A stretch of DNA of 64,000 nucleotides from Flavobacterium frigidimaris (GTDB lineage Bacteria; Bacteroidota; Bacteroidia; Flavobacteriales; Flavobacteriaceae). Position 1 is the first letter of the stretch. Every line of letters starts with the position of its first letter. Below, one piece after another: positions 27,230-36,085 of the stretch. Below the pieces are notes generated by a model. The model saw only the letters and a list, made by a program, of their open reading frames with translations. It had not been told where the DNA came from and did no database searches. A program made the translations under genes and the position numbers. The stretch covers positions 1 to 64,000 of the forward strand of contig FQWG01000021.1 in assembly GCA_900129595.1 (NCBI GenBank), read 5' to 3'.

Positions 27230-30136
27230 TCAACGCAGACAGTTTCTCAAAATACTCACAGGATGCTGTGCTTCTCTGCTGGTTCCGTCATAAATTTGAT
27301 GGCGGCAGCTGGTTCCTGCGGCAGCGATTTTGACGTTTTCAGCGGTGGCACGCACTTTTGGGAATAAAGTATCTTCTCCCATTTGCATACTCACCTGATA
27401 ATGTTCTTTTTCGTAACCAAACGATCCTGCCATTCCGCAACAGCCGGAATTGTAAATCGTAACCGTATTGTTCGTTGGTAAATTCAGCATCGCGAAAGTC
27501 GCCTCAACAGAGCTCAATGATTTCTGATGACAATGTCCGTGAATCTTGATTTCTTTCTTTTCTTCAGAGAATGAATCCGGTTTTATTTTTCCGTCGATGA
27601 TTTCTTTTTTAAAGAATTCTTCGATTGTAAAGGCACTTTGAGCTACTTTTTCAGCCGCTTCTTTATCATCTGCCAAACGCAAATATTCGTCTCTAAAAGT
27701 TAAAATTGCCGATGGCTCAATACCGATTAAAGGCGCTTTTGCAGAAATTAAATCCTTGAAGATATTTACATTGATATTTGCAATCTTTTTAGCTTCTTCC
27801 AAAAATCCTTTAGACAAATACGTTCTTCCGCTTTCTTCGTGATCGACAACCAGAACTTCGTAACCTAATTTTGTCAATAATTCGAAAGCATCAATTCCGA
27901 TATTTACATCGTAATAATTCGTGAATTCGTCATTAAACAAATAAACCTGACCGTTTGGAAAATCGTTGCGTTGCGGCTTCCGGTTTTCGTACCATTTTTT
28001 GAAAGTCTTTTTCGCCAAAAGCGGCACTTGTCTTTCCGGCGCAATCCCCATACTTTTTTTAACAAGCGATTGATTCGAAATAAAGTTGGTAATCGACGGA
28101 AACTTACTTCCCATTTTATTCAGTTTTGCATTGTGGGCAAAAATCTTGTTTCGGGTCGAGAATCCGTTTGCTTTTTGGTATTGGTATAAAAATTCTGCTT
28201 TTAGAGTCGCAACGTCCACATTACTCGGACATTCGCTGGCGCAGGCTTTACAGCTCACACACAACTCAAAAACTTCGTAAAGTTCTTTCTGGTCGAATTT
28301 GTTTTCTTTCTCAGAATAGGTCAGATATTCACGTAACGCATTCGCTCTCGCACGCGTTGTTTCTTTTTCATTTTTGGTCGCACGATAACTCGGGCACATT
28401 GCTCCACCTGCCGATGGTAATTTTCTACAATCTCCGGAACCGTTGCATTTTTCAGCAGCACGCAAAATCCCTAAACTGTCCGAGAAATCCTGAAACGTTT
28501 TAATATCCGGTTCTGCTCTGCCTGAAATTACACGATGGTTTTCGTCCATTTTCAAGGCATTGACAATCTTCCCAATATTCAAAACCGAATTAGGGTCAAA
28601 CGCCAGTTTAATACGTTTCAGCAATTCATAATTCGTTTCGCCAATCATAAACGGAATAAACTCTCCGCGCACAATTCCGTCGCCGTGTTCACCGCTTAGC
28701 GAACCTCTGTATTTCTTCACCAAAATCGCTACATCGGTCGCGATGGTTCTAAAGAGTTTTAAGTCAGATGTTTTCTTCAAATTCAAAACCGGGCGCAAAT
28801 GCAGTTCCCCTGCTCCGGCATGTGCGTAATAAATCGCACCTTGTCCGTGACGTAACATCATGGCCGAAAACTCGGCAATATAAGCCGGTAAATCGCTCAA
28901 TTCAACCGCTGTATCTTCTATAGAATCGGCTGCTTTGTCATCGCCCACAATACTGCCCAAAAGTCCAAGACCGGCTTTTCTAAGTTCGTTTACTTTATCA
29001 ATATCGGCACCGTAAATTTTTACGAGTGCATAGCCAAAGTTATTTTTTTCTAAATCGGCCACCAAAGCATTCGCCTGATTCTCGGCATCTTCCGGATCGT
29101 GCGAAGCCACTTCAAACATCATAATCGCTTTGGGTTCGCCTACCAGAAAGAACCTGTTTTTAATGTGTTCGCGGCTCGTTTTGGTACAATCTAAAATCGT
29201 GTCGTCGATCATTTCTGCTGTATACAAATGATGTTTCATCGCCACCACAACAGATTCCAGCGATTCCTGAATGCTATGATAATGCGCCACTACCATAATA
29301 TTATTTGCTGGCGGCAAATCGTCAACCTTTAAAGTAATTTCTGTTGTAAAAGCCAGCGTTCCTTCGCTTCCGCAAAGCAATTTTCCTACGTTAATTGTTG
29401 GTTCAGTTCCGCCAAACAAATCCGATTTTAATAAAATATCAACCGCATAACCTGTATTTCTTCTGTGAATTTCCGGTTTAGGAAACTCTTTTATGATTTC
29501 GTCCTGCGTTGCTTTTACCGAAAGTTCGTCGTAAAGGCTTTTGTATATTTTATTTTCTAAGGTATCACCTTTGGTCTTCTCAATAAATTCCGCCGAAGTC
29601 AGTTCTTTAAAAACTACCTGCGATCCATCGCTCAAAAGTCCTTTGATTTCGACAATTTTATCGCGCGTTACACCATAGCGAATCGAAGTAGTCCCTGAGG
29701 AATTATTTCCTACCATTCCGCCAATCATACAACGGTTTGTCGTAGATGTATTAGGTCCGAAAAAAACACCATGAGGTTTCAGGAATAAATTCAGTTCATC
29801 GCGAATTACACCGGGCTGAACCGTAACTGTTTTTTTTATGGCGTCGAAATTCAGGATTTTAGTAAAGTTCTTCGAAACATCTACCACAATTCCGTCACCA
29901 ACCGTTTGTCCGGCAAGAGAAGTTCCGGCTGTTCTTGGTGTAATCGAAATCTTTTGTTGCGCCGCAAACCGGATCACTTTACTAATATCTTCTATAGTTT
30001 TAGGCACAGCAACCGCTTTTGGTCTGATTCGATACACCGAAGCATCGGTTGAGTAAAGCGTTTTATGAAGATCATCGTATAAAAGTGTTCCTTCTAATGA
30101 CGTTGCTAATTGTTCTAACTCTTTATTTATTGACAT
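27230..30136 (-). CDS. FAD-binding and Fe-S D-2-hydroxyacid dehydrogenase (D-lactate/D-2-hydroxyglutarate type)
   Basis: This 968-residue protein fuses a PCMH-type FAD-binding domain, an FAD-linked oxidase C-terminal domain and an Fe-S/CCG module, like YdiJ and long D-lactate dehydrogenases. The FAD region includes TPRTAGTSLAGQTVGDG and MIGGMVGNNSSGTTSIRYG. Flavin-domain ligands are seen in GAGELHLRP and GEHGDG. The ferredoxin-like part has CNGSGDCRKL and ELCVSCKACASECPSNVD. The C-terminal CCG-type part has HGHCHQKSL and NSGCCGMAGSFGYE. It should feed electrons from a D-2-hydroxyacid to the respiratory chain. D-lactate is attractive because MurQ, encoded later in the window, releases it. D-2-hydroxyglutarate is equally possible. 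Confidence 0.9.
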   Translation of the reverse strand: MSINKELEQLATSLEGTLLYDDLHKTLYSTDASVYRIRPKAVAVPKTIEDISKVIRFAAQQKISITPRTAGTSLAGQTVGDGIVVDVSKNFTKILNFDAIKKTVTVQPGVIRDELNLFLKPHGVFFGPNTSTTNRCMIGGMVGNNSSGTTSIRYGVTRDKIVEIKGLLSDGSQVVFKELTSAEFIEKTKGDTLENKIYKSLYDELSVKATQDEIIKEFPKPEIHRRNTGYAVDILLKSDLFGGTEPTINVGKLLCGSEGTLAFTTEITLKVDDLPPANNIMVVAHYHSIQESLESVVVAMKHHLYTAEMIDDTILDCTKTSREHIKNRFFLVGEPKAIMMFEVASHDPEDAENQANALVADLEKNNFGYALVKIYGADIDKVNELRKAGLGLLGSIVGDDKAADSIEDTAVELSDLPAYIAEFSAMMLRHGQGAIYYAHAGAGELHLRPVLNLKKTSDLKLFRTIATDVAILVKKYRGSLSGEHGDGIVRGEFIPFMIGETNYELLKRIKLAFDPNSVLNIGKIVNALKMDENHRVISGRAEPDIKTFQDFSDSLGILRAAEKCNGSGDCRKLPSAGGAMCPSYRATKNEKETTRARANALREYLTYSEKENKFDQKELYEVFELCVSCKACASECPSNVDVATLKAEFLYQYQKANGFSTRNKIFAHNAKLNKMGSKFPSITNFISNQSLVKKSMGIAPERQVPLLAKKTFKKWYENRKPQRNDFPNGQVYLFNDEFTNYYDVNIGIDAFELLTKLGYEVLVVDHEESGRTYLSKGFLEEAKKIANINVNIFKDLISAKAPLIGIEPSAILTFRDEYLRLADDKEAAEKVAQSAFTIEEFFKKEIIDGKIKPDSFSEEKKEIKIHGHCHQKSLSSVEATFAMLNLPTNNTVTIYNSGCCGMAGSFGYEKEHYQVSMQMGEDTLFPKVRATAENVKIAAAGTSCRHQIYDGTSREAQHPVSILRNCLR

Positions 30137-30457
30137 TTGATCGCTGAATTTATGGCTTTTCTTTTCAGTTACAAAAATAGTTATTTTTTAAGGTTCTGAG
30201 GTGCAAAGAGACAAAGCTTCTGCCGTTTTTCTGCGATTGTTTTATGAAGTTTGGAATTTAGAAAAATTGGGATTTAACCCAAATTGTCACTCTAAGCGAA
30301 GTCGAAGGCTTCTGAAAACTGAATTCCAGCACATAAAAATTGGAATTTGAGAATTTTTTATTGAAATTTTAATTAGAAGCTATTCCTGCTATCCGTTTCA
30401 ATCTTTTGCTTTTTAAAGAAAAAAGCAAAAGGATTTCCACTTCTATCAGGGCTATTA
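30137..30457. repeat. Intergenic region with family B copy 1 and a GCGAAGTCGAAGGC-type unit
   Basis: A unit reading GTCACTCTAAGCGAAGTCGA lies near 30289-30310, a form of a short sequence common in Bacteroidota intergenic DNA; a relative occurs near 48357. Family B occupies about 30371-30456. It starts AGAAGCTATTCCTGCTATCC, has the paired core CTTTTGCTTTTT/AAAAAGCAAAAG, and ends CACTTCTATCAGGGCTATT. It abuts the stop of the next gene on the minus strand. No gene was seen. Confidence 0.65.
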
Positions 30458-30907
30458 TTAATTTATATTTTTTTGTAAAACATAAGGCGCTTCAAGAATA
30501 ACTCTGTACGACATAAAAACGCATCCAAAAGAAGTTCCTTCTATTCCCTCAATAATTAACCAGCTCAGAATTCCTTTATTAATAAGCTGATATAGTTCGT
30601 ATTCAATAAATTCAGGACTATAATTTAATTTTTGATAGTCAGAATGGGTTCTAATAAATTCCGAAAATTTCCATTGTGAAAACTCAATTTCATTTCCTCC
30701 AATATCATAAGCATAAATAACTTCATCTTTTTCAGCTGTACAACCGCTTCCATGAAACCAATATTTAATTCCGTCAATCGATCCAACCCTTTCAAAAAAA
30801 GTACGCGAAAATGAACATGGATTTATGTTTTGTTTGTATTTATCCTTTAGTAAAACTTCAAAGCTCCTAATAAACTTGACGTAATCTGTTAAGATTTGTT
30901 CTATCAT
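30458..30907 (-). CDS. Small hypothetical protein, DUF6896-like
   Basis: This is a 149-residue soluble protein with no signal peptide. Notable segments are YWFHGSGCTAEKDEVIYAYD and SQWKFSEFIRTH. They recall the DUF6896 family, often found singly in genomes and sometimes as a possible immunity protein. The match is from memory and uncertain. No partner toxin is nearby. The stop codon is immediately followed by the family B repeat. The next genes on either side are unrelated. Confidence 0.55.
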   Translation of the reverse strand: MIEQILTDYVKFIRSFEVLLKDKYKQNINPCSFSRTFFERVGSIDGIKYWFHGSGCTAEKDEVIYAYDIGGNEIEFSQWKFSEFIRTHSDYQKLNYSPEFIEYELYQLINKGILSWLIIEGIEGTSFGCVFMSYRVILEAPYVLQKNIN

Positions 30908-31163
30908 AATTATTCCAAAATTAAATTGAAAATATGGGATTCACAACTCTGTCAAATTTTGAATAAAACATTTATGAGATATATTATTTTTCTTACTTTT
31001 AAATTGTTTTTTACTACATTTGCTATTCTTAAAACTTCACATTGAGAATTAAATAAATTTCGCCCTTGTGGTATGATGCTGTATTGTGATTAACAATAAT
31101 GCACTTAAACGCATAAAAAACATCTTATCTACATCGGTTTATATTCAATAAAAATGTCAAGTT

Positions 31164-31397
31164 ATGAGTAGAAACAACCTTTCCAAAGAAGCCGAACTCC
31201 GGCTAATGTCTTTTTTCAACAACACTATCGCGCCAGATCAAATGACAAAAGCGCTAAGGCAGGTAAATTTTATCGTTGCTTTGGGAATTCTGCGGGAAGA
31301 CGAAACGCTTCAGCAGGAAATAATCAAATTAGAAAATAGCTTTTATTGGCTCAATGAATTAGCTGAGATTCTAAATCCTTATTTGGATGCGGAATAA
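31164..31397 (+). CDS. Small helical hypothetical protein
   Basis: This 77-residue protein starts MSRNNLSKEAELRLMSFFNN and appears all-helical, with charged and hydrophobic residues alternating (LRQVNFIVALGILREDETLQ, then FYWLNELAEILNPYLDAE). It has no cysteines, signal peptide or known motif. The start is supported by an AAGTT-spaced ATG at 31164 and by a terminator just after the stop. About 250 bases of AT-rich sequence precede it. The function is unknown. Confidence 0.6.
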   Translation: MSRNNLSKEAELRLMSFFNNTIAPDQMTKALRQVNFIVALGILREDETLQQEIIKLENSFYWLNELAEILNPYLDAE

Positions 31398-31418
31398 TTT
31401 CTAATTATCACTTTTTAC

Positions 31419-31452
31419 CAAAAACCTTGATCTTGACAGATCGAGGTTTTAC
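31419..31452. terminator. Terminator between convergent genes
   Basis: Arms AAAACCTTGATC and GATCGAGGTTTT (12 bp with one G-T pair) flank a short loop at 31421-31450. It serves the 77-residue gene on the plus strand and perhaps the membrane protein gene on the minus strand. Confidence 0.8.
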
Positions 31453-31460
31453 TCCTATGA

Positions 31461-31919
31461 TCAATCCTCTTCTATAAAATCGAATTCCCTATTTTTTCTA
31501 TTTCTGAAATAATGTATCAGAAATACAACAAAACCCGAAAAGAGATTCAGCAAAATCATAAATAAAAAGAACTGAAAACCGAACAGATTCTTGCCTATAA
31601 TCAGGTCTAATTTGGTCGATATTATCTGCTGATGATTGTAGAATTGCCAATTCTCATGATTACTGTATTCATTATAATTACTATTGATTACTTTTAGGAA
31701 CCACGCGCATAGTATAAAAAGAAATACCGAAACGTATACAGATACTTTCTCGTTGATATAATAAATAATAGCCGAAAATATTCCGTTTGTAACAGCAGCA
31801 ATAAGTAGTACCGGCACAAAAAACATGGCAAACAAAGCAGGAGAACTAAAAAAAGCGAATATGGCAATGATCAGAATGACACTACTGGAAATTGTAAATT
31901 GAATACCAAAATGTTTCAT
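31461..31919 (-). CDS. Hypothetical four-helix membrane protein
   Basis: This 152-residue protein has four hydrophobic stretches: FTISSSVILIIAIFAFFSS, FFVPVLLIAAVTNGIFSAII, VSVFLFILCAWFLKVI and FLFMILLNLFSGFVVFLIHY. A polar loop (NYNEYSNHENWQFYNHQQ) lies between the third and fourth, and the tail is basic then acidic. No family is recognised. It stands alone on the minus strand, upstream of the DeoR-type gene in coordinates but with no evident shared transcript. Confidence 0.6.
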   Translation of the reverse strand: MKHFGIQFTISSSVILIIAIFAFFSSPALFAMFFVPVLLIAAVTNGIFSAIIYYINEKVSVYVSVFLFILCAWFLKVINSNYNEYSNHENWQFYNHQQIISTKLDLIIGKNLFGFQFFLFMILLNLFSGFVVFLIHYFRNRKNREFDFIEED

Positions 31920-32034
31920 TCTTTTTTAGCTGTGACTTTATAGTGTTTCCCTGAAAATAAAAATTCAAATATATCATTCTTTATTAAAATTCAGGTGATA
32001 TTTATAATGTCACAATATAAAAAACACATTCCGC

Positions 32035-32784
32035 TTAAAACAAACGGGCACCGGCATCTGCAAAATTTTTGATTCGGGGACTCGCAGGACTCAACTCTGT
32101 TACTATAGCATCTATTCTGTCAAGGCCACAAACTTTATGGGGCATTTTGCCGTTGATCTTATCTGAAGTTGCCAGAACAATGACTTTGTCTGAGGCATTG
32201 ATCATTTCTTTTTTTATTATCGAAACTTCATACCCCATTTCTGTAAGTCCCTGATTGACGTCTAAACTACTTACTCCTATAAAACAAACATCAGCTTTGA
32301 TTTTTGACAAAACCTGAACCACATCGATACCAACGGTTACCATTGCATTTTTTTGCAGTTTTCCGCCTATAAAAATCAACTCTATATTAGGATGTTGTGA
32401 CAATTGCATCGCGATAGGCAAACTATACGTATATATAGTAGCCGAAAAGTCGATTGGAATAAGTTTACAAAAGGATAAATTAGTGGTACCTCCGGTCATA
32501 ATAATTACTTGCCCTTCGCGTAAAAACGACAACGCTTTTTGGCCCACTATTATTTTTTTATCCTCATTAACAATATTAATATCAAATATATTACGAGACT
32601 TATCCTTTACCAGAAAGGCTCCTCCGTATACTTTCTCAATAAGGCCTTTGTTGTGCAATTCATTAAAATCCCTGCGAATCGTATCCTCAGAGATCTCTAA
32701 TTCCAGAGCGAGATCGATCGTATTTACTTTATCGGCATCTTTAAATTTATCCATGATAAACTGATGCCTTTCTTTTTTCAACAT
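32035..32784 (-). CDS. DeoR/GlpR family transcriptional regulator, divergent from the susC operon
   Basis: This 249-residue regulator has an N-terminal DeoR-type winged helix (NTIDLALELEISEDTIRRDF, then NELHNKGLIEKVYGGAFLV) and a C-terminal sugar-phosphate sensor domain (VIIMTGGTTNLSFCKLIP, KADVCFIGVSSLD). Such repressors release DNA when they bind a phosphorylated sugar. It is divergent from susC, susD, murQ and anmK, so a plausible inducer is MurNAc-6-phosphate or GlcNAc-6-phosphate. That is an inference from context. Two identical 14-bp palindromes lie between its start and susC. Confidence 0.9.
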   Translation of the reverse strand: MLKKERHQFIMDKFKDADKVNTIDLALELEISEDTIRRDFNELHNKGLIEKVYGGAFLVKDKSRNIFDINIVNEDKKIIVGQKALSFLREGQVIIMTGGTTNLSFCKLIPIDFSATIYTYSLPIAMQLSQHPNIELIFIGGKLQKNAMVTVGIDVVQVLSKIKADVCFIGVSSLDVNQGLTEMGYEVSIIKKEMINASDKVIVLATSDKINGKMPHKVCGLDRIDAIVTELSPASPRIKNFADAGARLF

Positions 32785-32814
32785 TTTCTTTTTTTAAACA
32801 AATATAAAATATAA

Positions 32815-32828
32815 TGCATTATTATGCA
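32815..32828. promoter_or_regulatory. Candidate DeoR operator 1
   Basis: TGCATTATTATGCA is a perfect palindrome with 5-bp arms and a TATT spacer. It lies 31 bases upstream of the DeoR gene start. An identical site lies at 32899-32912. Confidence 0.65.
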
Positions 32829-32898
32829 CGTTTTAAATGAACTAATTTAAAAAATAAGAGTTTTATTATGAAAATTTTTTGATTTAAAACGATACAAG

Positions 32899-32912
32899 TG
32901 CATTATTATGCA
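32899..32912. promoter_or_regulatory. Candidate DeoR operator 2
   Basis: A second exact copy of TGCATTATTATGCA lies 84 bases, centre to centre, from the first and about 60 bases upstream of the likely susC -7 box. A further half-site, TGCATTA, at 32949-32955 overlaps the probable -33 element. Confidence 0.65.
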
Positions 32913-32947
32913 TTATTAAAGTTTTTATTTTAAAATATCGCACAAAA

Positions 32948-32980
32948 TTGCATTAATTAAAAAATAGTTTATATATTTCG
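32948..32980 (+). promoter_or_regulatory. Probable susC promoter (Bacteroidota type)
   Basis: TTG at 32948-32950 and TATATTTCG at 32972-32980, 21 bases apart, resemble the TTTG/TAnnTTTG consensus of the primary sigma factor in this phylum. The start codon of susC follows at 33008. Confidence 0.55.
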
Positions 32981-33007
32981 GTTCTCTAACTAAACAAAAA
33001 TTATAAA

Positions 33008-36000
33008 ATGAAAAAACTATTATTTATTTTATTTGGAATTATTTTGTTTGCGCAACCCGTTTTTGCCCAATCAAAAACCGTAACCGGTACAATTACAAGT
33101 GAATCTGACGGACTTTCTCTACCAGGAGTATCTGTTCTTATTGAAGGAACATCTAAAAGTACGGTAACAGATTTAGATGGAAAATTTAGCATCGCTGTAA
33201 ATCAAAATGAAACACTTGTTTTTAGTTTCGTTGGGTTTGCTACTAAAAAAGTTAAAATTTCTGCGAACTCTTCTGCAATTAATCTTAAGATGGCCGAAGA
33301 AACGAACACACTTTCTGAAGTGGTGGTATTAGGTTCTACTGTGCGTGCTACTCGTAAAGAGTTAGGAAATGCAGTTACAAGCTTAAAAGGCGAAGATTTA
33401 GTAAAGGCGCAACCAGGCGGACTTTCTACTGCCTTGCAAGGTAAAATTGCCGGAGCTCAGGTTTCTCAAAACTCGGGTGATCCTGCAGGAGGTTTCAGCA
33501 TCAAACTTAGAGGAACTTCTTCTATATTAGGTTCTTCTGATCCATTGTATGTTATTGATGGGGTTGTTTTGAATAATGCTACAACAAACGTTACCAACCT
33601 GAATGTAACGTCAGGAAACTCTAATATGCAAATTGGTCAAAACAGGTCATCTGATATTAATCCTAACGACATACAAAGTGTTGAAGTATTAAACGGAGGA
33701 GCGGCTGCAGCGATTTATGGCTCAAGAGCTGCAAACGGTGTTGTTTTAATCACCACTAAAAAAGGAGTTGCCGGAGAAACGAAATACACGTTCTCTACTA
33801 GTGTAACCTCTAACCAAATTAGAAAAAAATTAGACATGAATATGTCTGACAAACAATTTGTGAGTACTTCACCGGCTTTGTTTCCTATCCAGGGCAATCC
33901 TGCAAGTACCACTACTGTGAATGTATTGGGAAGAGATCTTGAAACGAGAACTACCAACGTACAACGCTATGATTATCAAGATGATATTTTTACTACTGGC
34001 GTAGGAACTGATACGTACTTCTCGCTACAGGGCGGAGATGAAAAAACAAAATATTTTGCTTCGCTTGGTTACTTAGTAAACGAAGGAATTATAAAAAATA
34101 CAGATTTTAAAAGAGCCGGTGCAAAAGTAAGATTGAAACATGACTTCAATTCGAAATTATCTGCTACAGTTGGATTGAATTATATTAATTCAGGTTCAAA
34201 TGAAAAACCGGATGGAAACGTTTTCTGGAGTCCAATAAACTCTATAAACATTACCAATAACATTTATGATATTAAGCAAAAAGATGCTAACGGTAATTAT
34301 TTAGCTGTTGATCCTAACAGGATTAATCCACTTTCTATTATAGACGATTTTAAAATCAAACAAAATACAGATCGTATTATTACAGATTTACAATTGAACT
34401 ATGTTCCGTTTAAAAACTTTAATGCCGATATGATTTTTGGTTTAGACAATTACAACCAAAGAGGAAATGTATTTATCCCGAGATATACTTACACGGTTAA
34501 CCCTGCTTATTATAATGATGGTTATGTTTCTGAAGCGACTAACAGAGTAGTACAATTCAATAACGATTTGAACTTAAGATACCTTTATAACATCAACTCA
34601 AACTGGAAAGCAACAACTTACGCAGGTTACAATGTACAAACCTACCGCGATAATTTTGTAGCTATCGAAGGACGTAACTTAAAACCATTTATCGAAACTA
34701 TAAATGCGTTTAATACTTTGATTCCTGGTTCACCAAGTTCAAGTCAGTCAAAATACAACTTATGGGGTTACTACCTTCAGGAAACTATTGGCTATAAAGA
34801 CAAATTATACCTGACTGTGGCCGGAAGACAAGATGCTTCGACTATATTCTCCAGCGATAACAGATCTCAGTTTTATCCAAAAGCGAGTTTGAGTTATGTA
34901 CTTTCAGACGAAAATTTTATGGAAAGTATTCATGATGTTGTAAGCTCTGTAAGACTTAGAGGATCTTGGGGAAAATCAGGAAGTTTAACAGCGATTAAAC
35001 CTTATGCACGTTTTACCAATTATTCTACGGGAACACTTTTAGGAAACAGTACCTTTACTATCGAAGGTTTCAAACAAGGAAATTTAGATTTAAGACCGGA
35101 ACAAAGTGTTACTTATGAAGTTGGTGGTGATTTTGGATTCATTAAAGACCGTTTAAACTTATCATTCAGTTATTATAATGCTGATATTGATGACTTATTA
35201 TTACCGGTTCAGTTAGCGGCTTCTGAAGGTGCTACCAATACAATTAAAAACATTGGACAAATGAACAATAAAGGATTCGAATTGAATCTTAAATATGCGC
35301 TTATCCAAAAAGAAAATGTACATCTTGACGTTTTTGTAAACTATAGCAGCAACAGAAACAAAGTAACCGGATTACCACAACAGCGTTTTAAATTAGACAG
35401 CAATTTAGCAGGAGCACCTGTTTTTGTTGAAATGGACAAACCGGTTGGAATTTACTACGGTACTTATTTCGCAAGAAACACAGACGGAAGCTTATTATTG
35501 ACTCCAAGTGGCTATCCTCAAACAGAAAAAGGAGATGTAAATACAGGAGTTGCGCAAAGAGATGCGAACGGACAGCCAACAGGAACAATCTTAAACAAAC
35601 AAATTGGAAACCCAAATCCGGATTATATCATTTCGTTTGGAGCTAATCTGAACTACAAAAAATTCGGTTTATCAGTTTTATTTGATGGTGTTCAGGGTGT
35701 AGATGTTTTTGATGCTGATTACAGAACAAGACAAGGTGTTGGTTCAGGAGCATTGGTTCAAAAAGAACTTAACGGAGAATTACCTCGTGGTTATATCTGG
35801 TCTGTTTACAATGTTGAAGAATTCAGAGTAGTTGACGGAAGTTACCTGAAATTAAGAGAAGTTTCTTTGAATTATTCTTTTGGAAAACTAAACAATTTCT
35901 TTAATGATTTAAGCATTACTGCAAGTGGTAGAAACCTGATTTCTTGGGACAAATTCACAAGTTTCGATCCTGAAACCAATTCAGGCGGACAATCTTCAGT

Positions 36001-36070
36001 TGCGAAATACAATTTTGGAACAGTGCCAATTCCGAGTTCATATTCATTGGCCGTTAAAGTTCAATTTTAA
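33008..36070 (+). CDS. SusC/RagA family TonB-linked outer membrane transporter
   Basis: This 1,020-residue outer-membrane transporter imports oligomers using TonB energy. A signal peptide (MKKLLFILFGIILFAQPVFAQ) precedes a carboxypeptidase-regulatory-like domain (TVTGTITSESDGLSLPGVSV). A TonB-box-like stretch near EVVVLGSTV comes next. The plug domain has QPGGLSTALQGKIAGAQV and the SusC signature LRGTSSILGSSDPLYVIDGV. The beta-barrel ends VQF, with a terminal aromatic residue. It pairs with the SusD-type lipoprotein 16 bases downstream. The neighbouring genes suggest peptidoglycan-derived sugars or muropeptides as cargo, though SusC sequence does not reveal substrate. Confidence 0.93.
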   Translation: MKKLLFILFGIILFAQPVFAQSKTVTGTITSESDGLSLPGVSVLIEGTSKSTVTDLDGKFSIAVNQNETLVFSFVGFATKKVKISANSSAINLKMAEETNTLSEVVVLGSTVRATRKELGNAVTSLKGEDLVKAQPGGLSTALQGKIAGAQVSQNSGDPAGGFSIKLRGTSSILGSSDPLYVIDGVVLNNATTNVTNLNVTSGNSNMQIGQNRSSDINPNDIQSVEVLNGGAAAAIYGSRAANGVVLITTKKGVAGETKYTFSTSVTSNQIRKKLDMNMSDKQFVSTSPALFPIQGNPASTTTVNVLGRDLETRTTNVQRYDYQDDIFTTGVGTDTYFSLQGGDEKTKYFASLGYLVNEGIIKNTDFKRAGAKVRLKHDFNSKLSATVGLNYINSGSNEKPDGNVFWSPINSINITNNIYDIKQKDANGNYLAVDPNRINPLSIIDDFKIKQNTDRIITDLQLNYVPFKNFNADMIFGLDNYNQRGNVFIPRYTYTVNPAYYNDGYVSEATNRVVQFNNDLNLRYLYNINSNWKATTYAGYNVQTYRDNFVAIEGRNLKPFIETINAFNTLIPGSPSSSQSKYNLWGYYLQETIGYKDKLYLTVAGRQDASTIFSSDNRSQFYPKASLSYVLSDENFMESIHDVVSSVRLRGSWGKSGSLTAIKPYARFTNYSTGTLLGNSTFTIEGFKQGNLDLRPEQSVTYEVGGDFGFIKDRLNLSFSYYNADIDDLLLPVQLAASEGATNTIKNIGQMNNKGFELNLKYALIQKENVHLDVFVNYSSNRNKVTGLPQQRFKLDSNLAGAPVFVEMDKPVGIYYGTYFARNTDGSLLLTPSGYPQTEKGDVNTGVAQRDANGQPTGTILNKQIGNPNPDYIISFGANLNYKKFGLSVLFDGVQGVDVFDADYRTRQGVGSGALVQKELNGELPRGYIWSVYNVEEFRVVDGSYLKLREVSLNYSFGKLNNFFNDLSITASGRNLISWDKFTSFDPETNSGGQSSVAKYNFGTVPIPSSYSLAVKVQF

Positions 36071-36085
36071 TCAAATAAAAACATC

